This document shows positions 35,324-44,032 of a stretch of 64,000 nt of DNA, one piece after another. The stretch covers positions 992,001 to 1,056,000 of the forward strand of contig NZ_JOMR01000001.1 of NCBI RefSeq assembly GCF_000711195.1, written 5' to 3'. The first letter of the stretch is position 1. Each line of letters starts with the position of its first letter. The stretch comes from Thiomicrospira pelophila DSM 1534 (lineage in GTDB: Bacteria > Pseudomonadota > Gammaproteobacteria > Thiomicrospirales > Thiomicrospiraceae). The translations under genes were made by a program, and so were the position numbers. A model generated the notes under the pieces. The model was not told the DNA's origin. It made no database searches and saw only the letters and a list, made by a program, of their open reading frames with translations.

Positions 35324-38191
35324 ATGACAAATAAAGTTTCCGATCAACAAGGTTTCTACACTTCTGGCCAGCTTCAATCGGAAGCGCAGTTAGAAAATAA
35401 TCTAATTGCACAGTTAGCCAGCCAAGGCTACGAACGCGTTGTGATTGAAAACGAAACTGGCCTATTGGCCAACCTGAAGCGCCAGTTAGAAAAACATAAT
35501 AAAACGGTTTTTTCCGAAAACGAATTCAGCAAAGTCCTGAACCACTTAAATAAGGGTAACGTGTTTGAGCGCGCTGTCACTTTGCGTGATAAGTTCAATT
35601 TAAAACGTGATGATGATTCGACTTTGTATGTCGATTTTATTGATCAAATCGAGTGGTGCCAAAACCAGTATCAGGTGACTAATCAAATCACGATGGAAGG
35701 CGAGTATAAAAACCGCTATGACGTGACGATTTTGATTAACGGTTTGCCGTTGGTGCAGATTGAGTTAAAGCGTCGTGGTTTAGAGCTTAAAGAGGCGTTT
35801 AACCAGACTAAACGTTATGACAAACACTCTTATGGTTCGGGTGCGGGTTTGTTTCAATATATTCAGTTGTTTGTGATTAGTAATGGCGTGAATACCAAGT
35901 ATTACGCTAATAATAAAAAGCAGTCTTTTAAGCAAACGTTCTTTTGGTCTGATAAAGAAAATAACCAGATCACTCAGCTCGAAAAATTTGCCAAAACCTT
36001 TCTGGAAAAGTGTCATCTCTCGAAGATGTTTACCAAGTACATTGTGTTAAACCACACCTTTAAAATCTTGATGGCGTTGCGCCCATATCAATATTACGCG
36101 GTTGAGGCGATTATTGATAAGGTGAAAAACTCGGTGCATAACGGCTATATTTGGCACACAACGGGTTCGGGTAAAACGCTCACTTCCTTCAAGGCCGCGC
36201 AAATCCTCACCAATTTACCCAAAGTGGATAAGGTCGTGTTCTGTGTGGATCGTAAAGACCTGGATTATCAAACGGCTAAAGAATTCAATGCGTTCAGCGA
36301 AGGCAGTGTGGACAGTACCGACAATACCCAAAAGCTGGTTACCCAGCTGGGCGATGATACTAAGCTTATTGTCACCACCATTCAAAAGCTGAATACGGCG
36401 ATTATGAAAGAGCGCTACAAAACCGCCATGGAACCGCTCAAAGATAAGCGCATTATCTTTATCTTTGATGAGTGTCACCGCAGCCAGTTTGGGGATACTC
36501 ATAAACGCATTACCGAATACTTTAATCACTATCAAATGTTTGGATTTACGGGTACGCCCATTTTTGTTGAAAATGTGGCTAAGAATCAGCATGGTAAACG
36601 CACGACCAAAGACTTGTTTGGTGAGTGCTTACACAAATATGTGATTACGGACGCAATACGCGATGAAAACGTGCTGAAGTTTGCGGTGGAGTACATTAAT
36701 ACCTTTAAACAGCATGACACGATTCGAGATATTGAAGTCGAAGCCATCGACACCAAAGAGGTGATGGATTCGCCGCGGCGCATTGAAGCGGTTGTGGATT
36801 ACATTATTGCGAACCATGAACGTAAAACCCACGCCAAAGAGTTTACTGGGATGCTTTGTGTGAGTTCGGTGGAGGTGTTAACGACTTATTACGACATCTT
36901 CCAGCAGAAAAAACGGGCCGGTGAGCATAATTTAAAAGTGGGGACGATTTTCAGCTATGCGGCGAATGAAGAAGATAAAGGCTCAGATGACTTTATCACC
37001 GAAGAAACCACCGACATGACCGGCAAAAAGATTAATCAGCACAGTCGCGATAAGTTGGAATCTTATATTGGTGATTACAATGCGATGTTTGGCACCAAGT
37101 ACACTACCAAAGATAGTAAATCGTTTTACAACTACTATAACGAACTAGCCAAAAGAGTGCGCGAAAAAGAGGTTGATATTCTTCTGGTGGTTAATATGTT
37201 TTTAACCGGGTTTGATTCCCCGCCATTGAACACACTGTATGTGGATAAAAACCTCAAACATCATGGCTTGATTCAAGCGTTTTCACGCACCAATCGAACC
37301 ATGGGTGAAAAGAAGTCACAGGGTAATATTGTTTGTTTCCGCAACCTCAAACAAGCCACGGATGATGCGATTAGTTTGTTCTCAGATAAGAACGCTAAAG
37401 ACACTATTATCATGGAGCCTTATGAAGATTACGTTAAGAGCTTTAATGAGGCGCTGGCGAATCTAAAAGCGATTGCGCCAGAGGTGGATGACGTAAATAA
37501 ATTGCTGGATGAAAAGGCTGAGTTTGAGTTTATTCGTACCTATCGTGAATTGATGCGAGTGTTTAATATTCTTAACACTTTCACGGATTTTAAGTTTGAA
37601 GATGTAGAGATAGACGAACAAGAATATGCCGATTATGGCAGCAAATACTTAGACCTTTATGAAAAGGTCAAAAGTAATCGCATGACCGAAAAGGTCTCGA
37701 TTCTTAACGACATTGATTTTGAGCTGGAGCTTATTCACCGAGATGATATCAATGTCACTTATATCCTTAAGCTGCTAGGCCAGCTGAAAGATATCGAACC
37801 GAAAGAGCACGAAGCTAAGAAGAAAAATATCCTTGATATGCTCTCAGGCGATGTTGAAATGCGCTCTAAGAAAAAACTGATTGAAAAGTTTATTGAAGAA
37901 AATATGCCCAAGATTGCCTCCGGTGGGGATGTTGAAGCTGAGTTTAAACGCTTTTGGGAGGCGCAAGATCAAGCTTATCTGCATCAATTGAGCGAAGAAG
38001 AAGGGCTTGATCATGACAAGTTGAAAAAGTTAATCTCAAGTTACCTGTTCACCGAAAAGCTGCCTTATCGTGATGATGTGGTTGAAACAATGTTAACGAA
38101 GCCTTCCATCTTAAAACGTAAAGCGGTCTCACAACGCATTTTGGACAAGGTGTTGGGTTACATCAAGACATTTGTAGATGGCGCACCCTAG
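35324..38191 (+). CDS. hsdR: Type I restriction enzyme motor/nuclease subunit HsdR
   Basis: Translocates and cleaves unmodified DNA. The PD-(E/D)XK-type nuclease lies in the N-terminal third (YDVTILINGLPLVQIELKRR, with E-x-K near residue 146), then SF2 helicase motifs: Walker A TTGSGKTLTS (about 279-288), DECHRSQFG (about 382), GFTGTP, and SRTNRTMG in RecA domain 2 (about 655). The long C-terminal helical domain binds HsdM. I chose ATG 35324 after GAAGAG, giving 955 residues; TTG 35312 is possible. Length and motifs suit the EcoR124-like class. No damage is seen, so the system looks active. Confidence 0.95.
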   Translation: MTNKVSDQQGFYTSGQLQSEAQLENNLIAQLASQGYERVVIENETGLLANLKRQLEKHNKTVFSENEFSKVLNHLNKGNVFERAVTLRDKFNLKRDDDSTLYVDFIDQIEWCQNQYQVTNQITMEGEYKNRYDVTILINGLPLVQIELKRRGLELKEAFNQTKRYDKHSYGSGAGLFQYIQLFVISNGVNTKYYANNKKQSFKQTFFWSDKENNQITQLEKFAKTFLEKCHLSKMFTKYIVLNHTFKILMALRPYQYYAVEAIIDKVKNSVHNGYIWHTTGSGKTLTSFKAAQILTNLPKVDKVVFCVDRKDLDYQTAKEFNAFSEGSVDSTDNTQKLVTQLGDDTKLIVTTIQKLNTAIMKERYKTAMEPLKDKRIIFIFDECHRSQFGDTHKRITEYFNHYQMFGFTGTPIFVENVAKNQHGKRTTKDLFGECLHKYVITDAIRDENVLKFAVEYINTFKQHDTIRDIEVEAIDTKEVMDSPRRIEAVVDYIIANHERKTHAKEFTGMLCVSSVEVLTTYYDIFQQKKRAGEHNLKVGTIFSYAANEEDKGSDDFITEETTDMTGKKINQHSRDKLESYIGDYNAMFGTKYTTKDSKSFYNYYNELAKRVREKEVDILLVVNMFLTGFDSPPLNTLYVDKNLKHHGLIQAFSRTNRTMGEKKSQGNIVCFRNLKQATDDAISLFSDKNAKDTIIMEPYEDYVKSFNEALANLKAIAPEVDDVNKLLDEKAEFEFIRTYRELMRVFNILNTFTDFKFEDVEIDEQEYADYGSKYLDLYEKVKSNRMTEKVSILNDIDFELELIHRDDINVTYILKLLGQLKDIEPKEHEAKKKNILDMLSGDVEMRSKKKLIEKFIEENMPKIASGGDVEAEFKRFWEAQDQAYLHQLSEEEGLDHDKLKKLISSYLFTEKLPYRDDVVETMLTKPSILKRKAVSQRILDKVLGYIKTFVDGAP

Positions 38192-38266
38192 TGATGATCT
38201 CTTGTTAAGCCGTAGAACCCTTGCGAAATAAGGTTAGAAATTTTCAATTAAAGTAGCGGTAGTCCA

Positions 38267-38278
38267 ACCAGGCCTGGT
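38267..38278. repeat. Iterated palindrome copy between hsdR and hipB
   Basis: Exact ACCAGGCCTGGT inside AACCAGGCCTGGTT, intergenic. With the copy at 35252 it brackets hsdR. Confidence 0.9.
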
Positions 38279-38291
38279 TTCTTTCATAAAT

Positions 38292-38406
38292 TTATTCCCG
38301 TTCGGTAAAATATTATTTTATTAATGTCATAACTGGGTTATTATTCCCGAAAGGGATTAATTTAGGTTTTTATGATGGATTATGTAAAAAACAACCCGTT
38401 CGGTAA
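38292..38406 (+). promoter_or_regulatory. Putative HipB operator array
   Basis: Three CCCG-centred elements: TTATTCCCGTTCGGTAA (38292-38308), TTATTCCCGAAAGGGATTAA (38341-38360, a near-palindrome) and CCCGTTCGGTAA (38395-38406, inside hipB). The 12-mer CCCGTTCGGTAA is identical in the first and third, and TTATTCCCG in the first and second. The CCCG units start at 38297, 38346 and 38395, exactly 49 bases apart each time. Autorepression by HipB(A) is the obvious reading but is inference. Confidence 0.5.
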
Positions 38407-38620
38407 TGTTGAAAGCTTACAGGATTCGAGTCAGCTTGGCTTAAGGGTGCGTGAAAAACGTAAAGCGGATGGTCTGACTCAGCAGGACTTAGCCGCCATT
38501 GCGAATGTCGGAGTGCGGTTTGTGTCGGAACTTGAGAACGGTAAACCGAGTGTGCAGCTGGATTCTGTTTTGGCGGTTTTGCATGCGTTAGGCTTGCAGC
38601 TTATGTTATCGGATAGATAG
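38372..38620 (+). CDS. hipB: HipB-like antitoxin (XRE-type regulator)
   Basis: Small DNA-binding protein of 82 residues that should neutralise HipA and repress the operon. A helix-turn-helix spans about residues 26-80 (VREKRKADGLTQQDLAAIANVGVRFVSELENGK; key TQQDLA and FVSELENG), as in E. coli HipB. ATG 38372 and 38375 are both possible. The hipA ATG follows 27 bases after the stop. Confidence 0.88.
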   Translation: MMDYVKNNPFGNVESLQDSSQLGLRVREKRKADGLTQQDLAAIANVGVRFVSELENGKPSVQLDSVLAVLHALGLQLMLSDR

Positions 38621-38647
38621 TTAGATAATGGGTAGGTAGTGGTCGTC

Positions 38648-39850
38648 ATGCAAACTTTGTATGTTTTTTATAAAAGCGCTTTGGTTGGTCAGTTGGTTAA
38701 AACGGCGGCTCGCCATATGCAGTTTACCTATGACCAGGCCTGGTTGGACTCTGAGGAGGCGTTTGCGCTGTCTATTAGCTTGCCTTTAGGAAACCAGCCG
38801 TTTGAGCACGCTGAAACGTTTTTTGCCAATGTACTGCCTGAAGGGGATGTAAGAAGCGCTTTGTGCCGAAAATTGGGACTGTCTGCTAAAAATGATTTTG
38901 GTCTGCTAGCGGAAATTGGCGGTGAGGTGGCGGGTGCGATTTCGATTTACGATACACCTGTTTTGCCAAAATACGAAAGCCAACAAATTGCTTTGAGATT
39001 GAGCGATTTGGCCGAGGTGTTACAACAGGTTGGCCGCACACCGTTTAAACCCTTAAAAGGTGAAATGCGTTTATCTTTGGCGGGTGCGCAGAATAAACTG
39101 CCGATTATTAAACAGGATGATAAAGCACCATGGACGTTTGCTTTGCCTTTGTCACCGGATATCGCGACTACACATATTATTAAACTCGCTAATCTGCATT
39201 TTGATGACTTGGTGATGAATGAGTTGACCTGCATGAGATTAGCCAAAGCGGTGGGCTTGAATGTGGCTGAGGTGGATTTGTTGCCGGTTGAAGGCCAGAT
39301 GCATTTGCTGGTGACACGTTATGACCGGATGCAGGGTGAGCGTTTGCATCAGGAAGATTTTTGCCAAGCGTTAGCGATAGATGCGGAAAATAAATATGAA
39401 TCAGAAGGCGGCCCAACTTTAAAACAATGTGCTGAACTGATTCGCGCTTACAGTCACCGACCTGCGGCGGATATTTTACAGTTGGTGCGCTGGGTGCTTT
39501 TTAATATTTTGATTGGTAACCGGGATGCGCATGGTAAAAATATCGCTTTTTTATATGCGCCAAAATGTGAGTTAGCGCCGTTTTATGATTTGTTGTCTAC
39601 CCAGTGTTATGAAGGGTTAAGTGACAAATTTAGTATGAAGCTGGGTGGGGAAAATCGTTTAGATTGGTTGCAAAAACGCCACTTTGATCGGTTTGCTGAG
39701 GCGATAGGCGTGAAGGTTGGCTTGCTTGAGAAAGAGCTAGCAAAGCTTATTAAGTCGGTTGAGCAGAATGCAGAAATATTGGGCAGCTTTGTGCGTTTGA
39801 AACCGGTGATTGAGGGTAACATCAAACGCTTAAAAAAGTCTGTTGGTTAA
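38648..39850 (+). CDS. hipA: HipA serine/threonine kinase toxin
   Basis: HipA-type toxin; in E. coli HipA phosphorylates glutamyl-tRNA synthetase and induces persistence. An N-terminal Couple_hipA domain (about residues 1-100, VFYKSALVGQL, FFANVLPEGDVR) precedes the kinase fold with SLAGAQNKLPI, HIIKLA, VTRYDRM, the catalytic Asp293 in GNRDAHGKN and the metal-binding Asp314 in APFYDLLS. At 400 residues all key parts are present. ATG 38648 is preferred to GTG 38639. A palindrome copy (38733-38744) codes YDQAWLD in the N-terminal domain. This target has not been shown here. Confidence 0.9.
   Translation: MQTLYVFYKSALVGQLVKTAARHMQFTYDQAWLDSEEAFALSISLPLGNQPFEHAETFFANVLPEGDVRSALCRKLGLSAKNDFGLLAEIGGEVAGAISIYDTPVLPKYESQQIALRLSDLAEVLQQVGRTPFKPLKGEMRLSLAGAQNKLPIIKQDDKAPWTFALPLSPDIATTHIIKLANLHFDDLVMNELTCMRLAKAVGLNVAEVDLLPVEGQMHLLVTRYDRMQGERLHQEDFCQALAIDAENKYESEGGPTLKQCAELIRAYSHRPAADILQLVRWVLFNILIGNRDAHGKNIAFLYAPKCELAPFYDLLSTQCYEGLSDKFSMKLGGENRLDWLQKRHFDRFAEAIGVKVGLLEKELAKLIKSVEQNAEILGSFVRLKPVIEGNIKRLKKSVG
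38733..38744. repeat. Iterated palindrome copy in hipA
   Basis: Exact ACCAGGCCTGGT within GACCAGGCCTGGTTGG, the same 16-base context as in uvrC, coding DQAWL. Confidence 0.9.
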
Positions 39851-39867
39851 GAAGTTAATGAGATTTT

Positions 39868-40764
39868 ATGAGTTTTAAGTTTTCGACTGAGCGCAAGGGC
39901 GAGGCGTCGGTATTAAGTTTGACCTTAATCGAGGCTTGGTTTCCTATTTTGTCGATTGGGTTGGTGGCGAGTTTGGGTGCGTTAAGCACTTATGCGTTGG
40001 CGACGTTTTTGGCTTCGTTGGTGTTTATTGGTTTGTTGGCGTTAAACGGGCGTTTGGGACGTTTATGGCAGAACCGTGCGCAGTTTGATCTTTGGATGAC
40101 GGCGTTTTGGATTACTTTGTTATTTAGCTTGGTGTTTTTAGGTTTGCAAACCACGACGGCCGGTAATATGGCGGTGATTTTGTTTTTGCAGGTTTTGTTT
40201 GCTTATCTTTATTTTCATGTTTTAGGGCGTCAGCCGTTATCGCTGTTTCATAGTCTGGGCGCGCTATTAATGATGATAGGCGCGATTTTGGTGTTGTTTC
40301 CCGAAGACTTTAAGTTAAATATAGGCGATGCTTTGGTGTTGTTGGCAGCGATGGTGGCACCGATTGCGAATCGGTTTCAGCAGCGCGCGCGTTTACATGT
40401 GGATAGTTTAACCTTGTTGGGGTTTCGTAATCTGGTGGCGTTTCCGGTTCTGCTGGGGCTGGCCTGGTGGTTGGAAGGTTTACCGGATTGGTCGGCTATT
40501 CAGGCCGTTTGGTTGCCTTTGTTAATCGTTGGGGTGCTGATATTGGGATTAAGCAAGTGGCTTTGGGTAGAGGCGCTGCACCGTATTTCGATTACTAAAA
40601 CCAGTGCTTTGGCGGCGATGACGCCTTTGTTTACCTTGGTGTTGGCGTATTTTTGGTTGGCGGAGTTGCCTACCTGGTCACAAATGTTGGGTGTGATTCC
40701 GATTTTAATTGGCGGCATTTTAATTACACGCCCGGCTTTACCGCCCGCTGTGCCACAAGAATAA
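39868..40764 (+). CDS. EamA/DMT-family transporter
   Basis: Ten-helix drug/metabolite-type exporter of 298 residues with two EamA halves (about 15-140 and 150-290). The second half ends in the usual TPLFTLVLAYFWLAELPTWSQMLGVIPILIGGILI pattern, of which TPLF and LAELPTW are the key parts. Substrate unknown. It starts 17 bases after hipA, so read-through from the island is possible, but it looks like an ordinary chromosomal gene. Confidence 0.82.
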   Translation: MSFKFSTERKGEASVLSLTLIEAWFPILSIGLVASLGALSTYALATFLASLVFIGLLALNGRLGRLWQNRAQFDLWMTAFWITLLFSLVFLGLQTTTAGNMAVILFLQVLFAYLYFHVLGRQPLSLFHSLGALLMMIGAILVLFPEDFKLNIGDALVLLAAMVAPIANRFQQRARLHVDSLTLLGFRNLVAFPVLLGLAWWLEGLPDWSAIQAVWLPLLIVGVLILGLSKWLWVEALHRISITKTSALAAMTPLFTLVLAYFWLAELPTWSQMLGVIPILIGGILITRPALPPAVPQE

Positions 40765-40823
40765 GTGCGGATGGTTTTTTGCGCTCTTTATATGGTTAAT
40801 TATAAAAACGAATTGTTGGTTTT

Positions 40824-41399
40824 ATGCTGATATACATTCACGGCTATGGCTCAAATGGCTTAAGCGAAAAAGCACGTCATTATCAAAAACTGTTTGAGGG
40901 TGAGGCGTTTTTGACGCCTAGCTTATCCACCGAATCTCGTTTAGCCGTTCATACTTTAGAGAATATTATTCAGGCCGTTGGACATCATGAGAAGGTTGGC
41001 TTAATTGGTTCATCTTTAGGCGGTTATTTTGCGATTTATTTAGCGAATAAATACAAGTTACCGGCGGTGTTAATTAACCCAGCGATTCCGCCTTGGGATC
41101 AGCAATCGGTGTTGGACGGTGAAAATCGACCAAACATGCCGCAAAGCTTTAGTTGGCAAGCGGCGCATTTAGAGCGTTTGTCGGCCTATCGGGTAGAAAG
41201 TCCGAGCCAATCTTTGCAACAACGATTGTTGTTATTGCAGCAGCTTGATGATGAGGTGTTGGATGCAAAATTAGCGTTGGATTATTTGCCTCAAGCGCCA
41301 CAAATCGTTACATCTGGTGGGGGGCATCGGTTCCGTGGTATTGAACAATATGATCAAAGTGTTTTGGATTTTTTCGCTAAATTCTTAAAGGCGGATTAA
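40824..41399 (+). CDS. yqiA: YqiA-like alpha/beta-hydrolase esterase
   Basis: Small esterase of the YqiA/YcfP family (UPF0227). LIYIHGYGSNGLSEKA gives the oxyanion region, GLIGSSLGGYFAIYLANKY the nucleophile elbow (Ser about residue 66), QLDDEVLD a likely acid and SGGGHRFRGIEQY the His. Length 191 is normal. In E. coli yqiA neighbours cpdA and parE; here it precedes minC. Confidence 0.82.
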   Translation: MLIYIHGYGSNGLSEKARHYQKLFEGEAFLTPSLSTESRLAVHTLENIIQAVGHHEKVGLIGSSLGGYFAIYLANKYKLPAVLINPAIPPWDQQSVLDGENRPNMPQSFSWQAAHLERLSAYRVESPSQSLQQRLLLLQQLDDEVLDAKLALDYLPQAPQIVTSGGGHRFRGIEQYDQSVLDFFAKFLKAD

Positions 41400-41442
41400 T
41401 GGTAGAATACTGTCTATTTAAAGCTTTTTTTGGATTGAGATT

Positions 41443-42126
41443 ATGAGCAAAGCGGTGGCCTTAAAAGGGTCGGTTTTATCCTTATCCGTGTTAAAAGTTT
41501 ACAGCGATGATATTGCGTTGGTTAAAAGCCAGTTAGAACAAAGTATTACTCAAGCGCCCGATTTTTTTAACGGGTTACCAGTGGTGATCGAGCCAGAGGC
41601 AGACGGATTTGAACCGACCTTTTTAGCCTTGTTGGTGGATTTTTTGCATCAACATCAAATGGTGCCGATTGGGGTAAGAACCTCTCAGGCGGCGATTCGT
41701 GAACAAGCTCAGTATGCAGGCCTGGCGGTGTTTGAGCCAGTTGCTAACGCGGCAGATGAAGCGCCAAAATCTTCATCGGCGAATTCATCCGCTGATCAGG
41801 GAGCTTTGGTGGTTGAGGGTGCGATTCGCTCTGGCCGCCAGGTGTATGCGCAAGGCCGTGATTTAATTGTGAAAGGTACGGTTAACCCTGGTGCCGAAGT
41901 GGTCGCCGATGGTCATGTGCATATTTACGGATCGGTTAAAGGTAAGGTGTTTGCGGGCAGCGCAGGCTATACTCAGGCACGTATTTATGCACATAACTTG
42001 GATGCAGAAATGGTCTGTATTGCAGGAATGTATCAAATGTCGGAAGATATTAAGCCTGAATATAAGCAGGGCTGGATCGAGGTTAGTCTGCATGGCGACC
42101 GATTAGTTTTTAATAAGCTGGCGTAG
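41443..42126 (+). CDS. minC: Septum site-determining protein MinC
   Basis: Inhibits FtsZ assembly away from midcell, recruited by MinD. An N-terminal FtsZ-binding domain (about 1-105) and a C-terminal beta-helix (about 125-225, VEGAIRSGRQVYAQGRDLIV, GAEVVADGHVHIYGSVKGKVFAG; key GxxV repeats) are joined by a Ser/Ala linker. Length 227. First gene of minCDE. Confidence 0.95.
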   Translation: MSKAVALKGSVLSLSVLKVYSDDIALVKSQLEQSITQAPDFFNGLPVVIEPEADGFEPTFLALLVDFLHQHQMVPIGVRTSQAAIREQAQYAGLAVFEPVANAADEAPKSSSANSSADQGALVVEGAIRSGRQVYAQGRDLIVKGTVNPGAEVVADGHVHIYGSVKGKVFAGSAGYTQARIYAHNLDAEMVCIAGMYQMSEDIKPEYKQGWIEVSLHGDRLVFNKLA

Positions 42127-42205
42127 TTTTTATTGTTTTAATGCCAGTTGTATTTATTATTCATTATAATGTTTTATATATTTATGAGCTTCAAAAGGAG
42201 TCAAT

Positions 42206-43018
42206 GTGGCACGAGTCATCGTAATAACATCAGGTAAGGGTGGCGTGGGCAAAACCACGACCAGTGCAAGTTTTTCAGCCGGTTTAGCGCTTAAAGGGTT
42301 TAAAGTCGCGGTGATTGATTTTGATGTGGGTTTACGTAATTTAGACCTGATTATGGGTTGCGAGCGCCGTGTCGTGTATGACTTTGTGAACGTTGTGCAA
42401 GGCGAAGCGAGCCTTAAGCAAGCTTTAATCAAAGACAAAAAAACGCCGAACCTATTTATTTTGGCCGCCTCTCAAACCCGCGATAAAGACGCGTTGACCT
42501 TGGAAGGCGTAGGCAAGGTTATTGATGATCTGAAAGCGGATGGGTTTGACTATATTATTTGCGATTCGCCAGCTGGGATTGAAAAGGGCGCACAACTGGC
42601 TTTGTATTATGCGGATGAAGCGATTATTGTCACAAACCCTGAAGTGTCTTCGGTTCGAGATTCTGACCGTATTTTGGGGATTTTGCAGGCTAAATCGAAA
42701 CGTGCTATTGATGGCGAAACGCCGGTCGTTGAGCACCTAATTTTGACACGTTATAACCCAAGTCGTGTGGCGGCGGGTGAAATGCTGGCGATGCAAGATG
42801 TGGTTGAGCTGTTGAGTGTAGATTTGTTGGGTGTTGTACCCGAGTCGGAAGAGGTTTTACAGGCTTCAAACGCGGGTATTCCGGTGATTCTGAATGAAGA
42901 CACCAATGCTTCGGAAGCTTATAAAGATATTGTAGATCGCTTTTTGGGTGAAGAAAAACCCCAGCGTTTTTTAACCGTTGAGCATAAAAGCCTATTTAAG
43001 AAACTGTTTGGGAAGTAG
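42206..43018 (+). CDS. minD: Septum site-determining ATPase MinD
   Basis: Membrane-cycling ATPase. The deviant Walker A SGKGGVGKTTTSAS is at residues 9-21, FDVGLRNLDLIMG and CDSPAGIEKGAQLAL follow, and the C-terminal amphipathic membrane helix SLFKKLFGK is intact. GTG 42206 with AAGGAG upstream is the start; the out-of-frame ATG at 42204 is not. Length 270. Confidence 0.97.
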   Translation: MARVIVITSGKGGVGKTTTSASFSAGLALKGFKVAVIDFDVGLRNLDLIMGCERRVVYDFVNVVQGEASLKQALIKDKKTPNLFILAASQTRDKDALTLEGVGKVIDDLKADGFDYIICDSPAGIEKGAQLALYYADEAIIVTNPEVSSVRDSDRILGILQAKSKRAIDGETPVVEHLILTRYNPSRVAAGEMLAMQDVVELLSVDLLGVVPESEEVLQASNAGIPVILNEDTNASEAYKDIVDRFLGEEKPQRFLTVEHKSLFKKLFGK

Positions 43019-43020
43019 AT

Positions 43021-43281
43021 ATGGCATTACTAGACTATTTATTAGGGCAGAACAAAAAGCCGTCTGCCATGCAAGCTCGCGATCGGTTGCAGATATTGCT
43101 AGCCCATGAGCGTTTGCAAGCTAAAGCACCAGACTATCTGCCACAATTGCGTGAAGAGATTTTGCAGGTGATTGCCAAATACGTGGATATTGATGATGAA
43201 AACTTGCAGATTTCGTTAGATGAAGAAAACGGGTTTGAAGTATTAGAGTTGAATTTAATCCTGCCGGACTCTAAAAAATAA
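43021..43281 (+). CDS. minE: Cell division topological specificity factor MinE
   Basis: Stimulates MinD ATPase and makes the Min oscillation. MALLDYLLGQ is the membrane-binding start; ARDRLQILLAHERL is the MinD-contacting segment; and a dimerisation domain follows. Length 86. It lies two bases after minD. Confidence 0.96.
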   Translation: MALLDYLLGQNKKPSAMQARDRLQILLAHERLQAKAPDYLPQLREEILQVIAKYVDIDDENLQISLDEENGFEVLELNLILPDSKK

Positions 43282-43323
43282 ATAACGCTAAATTATTTAA
43301 GTGATCATTTAAGTTATTGTTTG

Positions 43324-43365
43324 AGATACAAAAAAACCACCAGGCCTGGTGGTTTTTTTGTATCT
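43324..43365. terminator. Perfect 42-base palindromic bidirectional terminator with iterated-palindrome core
   Basis: Every base from 43324 to 43365 pairs with its mirror around 43344/43345. The centre is ACCACCAGGCCTGGTGGT (43336-43353) with an exact ACCAGGCCTGGT at 43339-43350, flanked by seven A on the left and seven T on the right, then a GATAC/GTATC outer clamp. It ends minE (+) and csiV-mfd (-). Confidence 0.93.
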
Positions 43366-43386
43366 AAGTCGGTGAACTTGTGGTGT

Positions 43387-44025
43387 TTATTTAACCCGGT
43401 CTACCTTAATTAATACACCAAAAATAGGGTGGTCAAGATAATGGATTTCGCCAAAACGAACACGGCGAGATTCGTTGATTTGAAAACGCCAACCTTCGGT
43501 GATCCAGTCAATGTCTAAATGCTGATGCTCTGTAAAACGCTCTAACACCGCTTGCGGGATTTGGCGGTCAATCTCTAGGTTAACTTGAACGTGAGGGAAG
43601 CGTTCTTGATACATGCGAATGGTGCCAAACAAGATGCTCGATTCTAGGCGTCTTTGTTGAACAAACTGGTCAACTAAAACAGGCAAAGCTTCTTCTCTTG
43701 ATAAGGCATTTTGACGCCAGGCAAAGTGTGCGAGCACGTCATAACCTTTTTCGGTGGTCATCTTTTCGACTTCTTCGTTCAGCGTGAAAGACTCCGCTGT
43801 TAGAAGTCGAGCATAGCCATCTTCGGCATTAAACTGGGTGGCGTTTTCCGTATCCGGTAATGCCAAAATATCCGGCCAGTATTCTTCCGTCCAACCACGC
43901 AATGCGAGCGACTGGAATACGATCACCTCAATTTGAACTTTCGGTGGCGCTTTTTCGTCTTCGGCTGAGACTTGGAAGGGTAACCAACTAATCAAACTGG
44001 TTAAGGCTATAACAAGTAGTTTCAT
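43387..44025 (-). CDS. CsiV-family periplasmic protein
   Basis: Resembles CsiV, a peptidoglycan-binding helper of LpoA/PBP1A described in Vibrio cholerae. The signal peptide MKLLVIALTS...FQVSA (residues 1-21) is followed by KVQIEVIVFQSLALRGWTEEYWP, the family start; RRLESSILFGTIRMYQERFPHVQVNL and INESRRVRFGEIHYLDHPIFGVLIKV close the domain (key RRLRSxEIHYLDHP-like pattern). The start at 44025 gives 212 residues; the frame stays open upstream into mfd. It follows mfd by seven bases. Confidence 0.82.
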   Translation of the reverse strand: MKLLVIALTSLISWLPFQVSAEDEKAPPKVQIEVIVFQSLALRGWTEEYWPDILALPDTENATQFNAEDGYARLLTAESFTLNEEVEKMTTEKGYDVLAHFAWRQNALSREEALPVLVDQFVQQRRLESSILFGTIRMYQERFPHVQVNLEIDRQIPQAVLERFTEHQHLDIDWITEGWRFQINESRRVRFGEIHYLDHPIFGVLIKVDRVK

Positions 44026-44032
44026 GAATGAG

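Noticed and set aside
36215..36832. Minus-strand open frames inside hsdR (up to 125 codons)
   Set aside because: Antisense shadows of conserved helicase motifs, with no start-site support.
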